Assembly (NCBI GenBank): GCA_027257055.1
Contig: JAPVLO010000001.1
Coordinates: forward strand, 15,151,501-15,215,500
DNA: 64,000 nucleotides
DNA from: Cephalopachus bancanus
Taxonomy: Eukaryota > Chordata > Mammalia > Primates > Tarsiidae
Reading direction: 5' to 3'
Shown here: positions 59,320 through 64,000 of the stretch, piece after piece
Position numbering within the stretch: position 1 is the stretch's first letter
How the letters are laid out: each line of letters opens with the position of its first letter
Notes under the pieces: model-generated
Told to the model about the DNA's origin: nothing
Seen by the model: the letters and a program-made list of their open reading frames with translations, nothing else
Databases searched by the model: none
Made by a program: the position numbers and the translations under genes

Positions 59320-59900
59320 CCTTAGAAGTAACAGCCCAAATGTAGGAATGATAAACGGCCCTGGCCTTGATAATTTTTATTAAGCACTAAATGTCACATT
59401 TAACCTGCGTTACCGAAAGCAATTACCCGTGTATCAACAGTCAAGCGGCGCCGAGCGCGGCGCGGCAGAAGCACGCCTGGCTCCATCTGGGAATAAGGAT
59501 TTTCAATTAGGAGGCAAATAGCTGTGAGGGCCGGGTCCTCCTGGGGCTCCCCGAGGAGGCCGCGAGTGAAGTCTTCATACGCAAGTAATCGCCGCGGTGT
59601 CAACAGACCGTCCCCTGCCATCTGCCGCCAGAGCAGCCGCACTTTATCAAATCTCAATATTTACAGACGCTGATCAGCTCGTGGGGCCAGGATGGCTCCC
59701 TGCCAGGGAGTTCTGGGAAATTCATTTTAAGGTGTGTTTCAGGAGGCTAATTAATTTACAAGCACCTGTTTCATCGCCCGGGAGCTTCTCCCGCCACAGA
59801 TGAGCCGCCGCCGGGGAGGGAGACCTGATCCCGGCTAAATTGATTTCAATTGATTTTAATTTGCTGATGGCACAGTTGTGGGTTTAATGGGAACATCGCC
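59320..59900. promoter_or_regulatory. Strongest candidate conserved non-coding element
   Basis: Nearly 600 bp without any repeat inside a SINE-dense region. It contains GATAATTTTTATTAAGCAC, GGCTAATTAATTTACAAGCA, and TAAATTGATTTCAATTGATT followed by TTAATTTGCTGATGGCAC. The symmetrical ATTGATTTCAATTGAT and TAATTAATT blocks suit paired homeodomain or POU binding. An 85-codon minus-strand frame at 59400-59657 overlaps it but has no recognised domain. Inference only. Confidence 0.42.
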
Positions 59901-60281
59901 TGGCGTCCCCGCGCTGTCACTCGCCTTCTCGGTGCAGAGGGCTCATTGCCTGGCCCTGGCATTGCCGGGGAAAGCGGCCTGGGCGGGAGGCTGGTGTGAC
60001 AGGCGCAGGCTCTGGAAAGCGACGTGGTGGCGCAGAGTCAGCCCTTCTGCGCGGGGCTGCCGGCCGGCCTACGGGGCACCCGGGACATGTGAGCTCTGGA
60101 CAGATTCTACAAGGTTTTTAGCAACTGTGACCCCCTGGGGCATACTCACACTCCAACATCTGGTATGGTTCATCTGAAATTCAAATATTGCCAGACGTCC
60201 TGGATTTCATCCACAGGATCTGGCAACCCCAGCCAGGTGTTGCCGCCTTGTAAAAGGGCACGGTTGGCCTCGGCTGGGTGG
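59901..60281. other. Unique GC-rich sequence, no gene seen
   Basis: Nothing recognised. Confidence 0.4.
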
Positions 60282-60362
60282 CCAACCCCACGCCTCACAT
60301 CCAAGGAGCCGGGCACGCCTTGCGTACACAGTGGCGGATCATACGGTATCCAGCAGCCCATC
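60282..60362 (+). repeat. 81-bp duplicated unit, copy 2
   Basis: Same unit as 58924-59004. Two of the five differences are CG in copy 1 against CA or TG here, i.e. CpG decay. A short GCTGG-GTGGCC match also lies just upstream of both copies. Confidence 0.93.
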
Positions 60363-60728
60363 CTGCCCCGCGGGCCGGGAGGAGTTCTCGTCCAGGAGGC
60401 GTGACTGCAGCATTCTGGTGTGCTTATCCCCTTGGCAGGGCATGTCCGCTCTGCTGCCGGAAAGGCTCTTGGCCCTCGGGTGTTCTCTGTCACCGCCTCT
60501 GCAGGGGCCCATGACGGTCTCTGTTGGGGCCTGTTTTTGCCAGACCCTATGGACTCAGACACCCCTCTGGTCCGGCAGCGTCATGCACACGTGCAGGCGA
60601 TTTAGTGACACGTGTGTGAGCCAGTAGCAAGAACAAGATGAGCGAACAACCGCACCAAGCCCATGACCTCACCCATGGCCTTGCTCAGCTGCAGGCGGAA
60701 GTAGTTCTTGTCATTTATTTTTAATTAA
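60363..60728. other. Unique sequence, no gene seen
   Basis: Nothing recognised. Confidence 0.4.
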
Positions 60729-60857
60729 TTTTTTTTGGTAGAGATAGGGTCTCGCTATGCTGCCCAGGTGGGTCTCGAACTCCTGGCCTCAAGCGATCCT
60801 CCTGCCTCAGCCTCCCCAAAGTGCTGAGGGTGCAGGCATGAGCCATGGCACCTGGTC
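60729..60857 (-). mobile_element. Alu left-monomer (FLAM-like) SINE
   Basis: TTTTTTGGTAGAGATAGGGT to GAGCCATGGCACCTGGTC. Only left-arm sequence is present, with CTCGAACTCCTGGCCTCAAG in the centre. Old. No duplication resolved in the AT-rich flanks. Confidence 0.83.
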
Positions 60858-61232
60858 GCTTTTAATTTTAAAAAGAGAATCTGTTGAAGGAAGTGCTGAT
60901 TATAACTAGTGGCACTCAGAGCAAACTCCCGGGAGCTGGTGTAGGAACGAAGATGCTGGGTGCTGATGCTGGCACAGGTATGTGTAGCTGCCCCGTGGCA
61001 AGCTCTGCTGGGGCAGCGGAAGCTGTACACCACTGCCGGGCAGGGGGGGCCACCTGACACCTGTCCACACGTCACCGAGAGCAGGAGCTAGGGAGCCTGG
61101 GTGAAGGACGCCTCCTGCCGTCCCTGTCTCTGACTCAGCCGGCCGGGAGCGTGTCCCGAGCACTCCAGATGCTCTCCGCGTGACTTCTCCTGGGGTGGAC
61201 TTACCCATGGCCCCACCCTGAAGGGCACCAGG
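60858..61232. other. Unique sequence, no gene seen
   Basis: Nothing recognised. Confidence 0.4.
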
Positions 61233-61244
61233 AGAAACAGCTCT

Positions 61245-61846
<602 letters not shown>

Positions 61847-61858
61847 AGAAACAGCTCT

Positions 61859-62965
61859 TGGAAGCGGTCCCGGTTGTGACTATTAGAATGACACTCAGCA
61901 CCCCGGCCCGCCATCTTTTTATGAGGACCCACAGGAGAATTTTCTCCTAAGTCTTAATGCCAGAATTAAATTGCACTTCTCTTAAGCAATGGGTCCATTT
62001 TGACGTTGCGGACGATGAGATCCTGCTGTGTGTCATGGTCAGTGCCCGTGTGTCTGGTGCTTCTGGGTGGCGCGTACCTCCTCCCCGTGTCTGGCTCTGT
62101 TTGGAACCCCCCGGGGTGTAGCTCAGCCTTTGGCACACACAGGGACGCAGTCACTATTTCTTGAATTGATTATAAAAAACATATTTAAGCGAGTGAGCGG
62201 AGAATGTAACTGATGACGAACTGGGTGATACCAAGACAGACGTGACAATTCGGGGGTGGTTGCACGTCGTCCTTGAGGTGCAGTGAAGGTCTGGAACAGG
62301 CTGGGCCTGGTGTGGCTCCAAAGCCCATGACGTGTGACCAGTGAGGCTTTAGAGCGGCATGATTTTGTGTGGAGACAGACACGTTTGTGCAGACGCATGG
62401 CTCTGCATGTGGGTCTGCATGTGAAGAGCCGTGGGCTCACCTGTGCTCTGGTGAGGAGGCTGCCGGAGATGGTGTCACCTAAAAGCACGTGTCGGTGGAC
62501 AGACGAGATAGAAAGTTCCTTTCTGCGGTGATTTAAGCATTGTCTGCAAGGAGGGAGCCCAGGACACAGAGGTGTGTGGGGTCCCCCCCTGCGGACCGAC
62601 AGAGAGCCCAGAGCTTGGGGCTGGAGTCGGAGAGGCTGGCCATTGTGTCCCCACCATGTCCAAAGAGGGCTGGGTGGAGCTCTCTGAACAAGACCCTGAG
62701 AAGGCGCCGGCCTGGCCGGTCTCGCTCAGGGTCCCCTGGGGTTGTGGGGAGCGCTGGCAACCGTGAGGCTCGGCCCTTCACCGCGCGCTGCAAAGCTGGC
62801 GCCCAGCGGCGGCCCCGGCTCCCCCTTTGCCCCGGTCCCATCTCTGTCTGGTCTCTGTATCGAAAGGGAGATTCTGGGAGGGCAGAGAGTTTGCCCAAGG
62901 ACGCTGCCGTCGCTGGGACTGCCGTGGCGGCGTGTGGAAGCTCAGAGCTCATGAGCAGACACCAA
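61859..62965. other. Unique sequence, no gene seen
   Basis: 62700-62960 is GC-rich with some CpG (CACCGCGCGCTGC, CCCAGCGGCGGCCCC), which might hint at a small CpG island, but no exon or promoter is supported. Confidence 0.4.
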
Positions 62966-62989
62966 TGGAGAGGAAGAGAGGGAGAGGGG

Positions 62990-63029
<40 letters not shown>

Positions 63030-63067
63030 GAGAAAGGGAGGGGCGGGAGAGAGAGAGAGAGAGAGAT
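62966..63067. repeat. (GA)n microsatellite, interrupted
   Basis: A purine-only tract: GGGAGAGGGGGAGGAGAGAG then two perfect GA blocks (about 62992-63028 and 63048-63065) separated by GTGAGAAAGGGAGGGGCGGG. Confidence 0.96.
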
Positions 63068-63126
63068 GCTCATGTTCTCTGGAGCTTCCTGTCAAAGCCC
63101 TAACTCTGTCATGAGGTCCTACCTTC
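63068..63126. other. Short unique gap
   Basis: Nothing recognised. Confidence 0.4.
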
Positions 63127-63140
63127 AAAACTTCAGCTAA

Positions 63141-63426
63141 GCCGGGCTCGGTGGCTCAGCCTGTCATCCCGCGCCTTTGGGAGGCTGAGGTGAGTGGATT
63201 GCCTGAGCCCGTGGGTTCGAGACCTGCCCGGGCAGCGAGACCTCATCTCTACAATAAATCAAAAAATCAGCCGGGCGTGGTAGCGCGCCTGTAATTCCGG
63301 CTACTCGGAAGGCTGAGGCGGAAGGATCGCCGGAGCCCAGTAGGCGAGGCTGCGGTGGCCGGGAGTGGCCACTGCACTCCAGTCTGGGTGACTGAGTGAG
63401 ACTCCAACTCAACAACAACAACAAAA
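63141..63426 (+). mobile_element. Young lineage-specific Alu subfamily SINE
   Basis: Exact 14-bp duplication AAAACTTCAGCTAA at 63127-63140 and 63427-63440. Tail (CAA)n plus A-run. The linker-proximal CGCGCGCC is shortened to GCGCGCC, and TCGAGGCTG to GCGAGGCTG. Confidence 0.96.
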
Positions 63427-63440
63427 AAAACTTCAGCTAA

Positions 63441-64000
63441 CCCTGATGACTTCATGAAGGCCCCTTCTCCAAATCACACTGGGAGATGAGTTTCCAAGTG
63501 GATTCTGGGACGACAGGACATCCCATTCCTAGCAGAAGCCGCGAGGCCTGTCTCTGTTTGCACTGGGTTCTGTTGCTGGCTAGACCTTGATTATGGCTTT
63601 GAAGTTCAAGTGCCGTTCAGCATGACGGCAATTATTTGCACTTGAGGGGAAAAACCCAGCGACCTCAAAAGAGTGTTCATCTCCTCCATCAGGGAAGCCA
63701 CGTGAGTAAATTACCTGCACGGCCACTTCAGGAAGGCCGTATCCTGGGGACCTTCTGAGATAAGCTGGTGGCAAGGTGCTCTCAGTGGCAACAGAGCCAG
63801 TCCAGTGGCTGCACGAGACTCTTCATCGTGAACCAGCTGGATAATGGTGACAGGCGATCAATAGCGCCGTGCTCGGTTTGCAAATACATCAAGTCCTCGT
63901 TTGTGGTGATGGAGCCACGTGCTCTGTGGCAGGAACTTGCATGCCCTGGTTCTCCCGTGGGCAGCGAGGAGGACGCTCGTAGGCCACGCATCCGAGCGTC
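63441..64000. other. Unique sequence, possible conserved segment
   Basis: Repeat-free to the window end. GACGGCAATTATTTGCACTT and GATCAATAGCGCCGTGCTCG are notable. No gene seen. Confidence 0.4.

Noticed and set aside
59400..59657. 85-codon minus-strand frame over the candidate enhancer
   Set aside because: It looks almost protein-like, but no family is recognised and it lacks splice or start context. The AT-rich symmetric sites beside it suggest non-coding constraint instead.
62700..62960. Possible CpG island promoter
   Set aside because: CpG density is only modest and no exon, TATA or start-site context is visible. Kept only as a remark.

Overview
The window is nuclear DNA of a primate, and I see no protein-coding gene, tRNA or rRNA in it. 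The primate call rests on about 30 dimeric 7SL-derived SINEs of the Alu type, which are known only from primates. None has the signature of the anthropoid AluS/AluY families, and none looks like the strepsirrhine Alu. The oldest resemble AluJ. The youngest form a lineage-specific subfamily with its own diagnostic bases. A tarsier is therefore my best guess for the host, an inference from the repeats alone.

Layout. 0-13 kb: mostly unique GC-rich DNA with two old LINE-1 3' ends on the minus strand (3.85-4.66 and 7.37-7.97 kb), a head-to-tail trio of SINEs (5.8-6.7 kb), a 65-bp triplicate (0.8 kb) and a G-rich minisatellite (11.7-12.2 kb). 13-24 kb: MIR copies, an old Tigger-like DNA transposon (14.2 kb), two ERV1-type LTRs (15.6 and 23.0 kb), two GGAT arrays (16.0 and 17.9 kb) and a minisatellite with a 219-bp higher-order period (20.5-21.1 kb). 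24-41 kb: the least repeat-dense part. It holds a deleted mariner element (24.7 kb), long unique stretches that look like conserved non-coding DNA, a 34-35-bp minisatellite (36.4 kb) and a retroviral LTR with visible TATA and polyadenylation signals (38 kb). 41-64 kb: dense in young SINEs (11 of 13 in the window), including two that inserted into older Alus, one with a probable 3' transduction and one rearranged. It also holds a second copy of the mariner element (46.3 kb), an L1M 3' end on the plus strand (56.3-57.8 kb) and a duplicated 81-bp unit on either side of an AT-rich candidate enhancer (58.9 and 60.3 kb).

Reading. This looks like intergenic or intronic DNA. Several repeat-free AT-rich islands with homeodomain-like TAAT/ATTA sites (near 9.4, 20.0, 26.2, 28.0, 29.1, 32.2, 41.3, 52.9 and 59.6 kb) would fit the regulatory neighbourhood of a developmental gene lying outside the window. 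That is inference; only a cross-species alignment can test it. The only protein-like remnants are the transposase C-termini of the two mariner copies and decayed L1 ORF2 fragments. The window also shows a readable relative chronology: AluJ-type, then intermediate, then lineage-specific SINEs, supported by diagnostic bases and by nesting.
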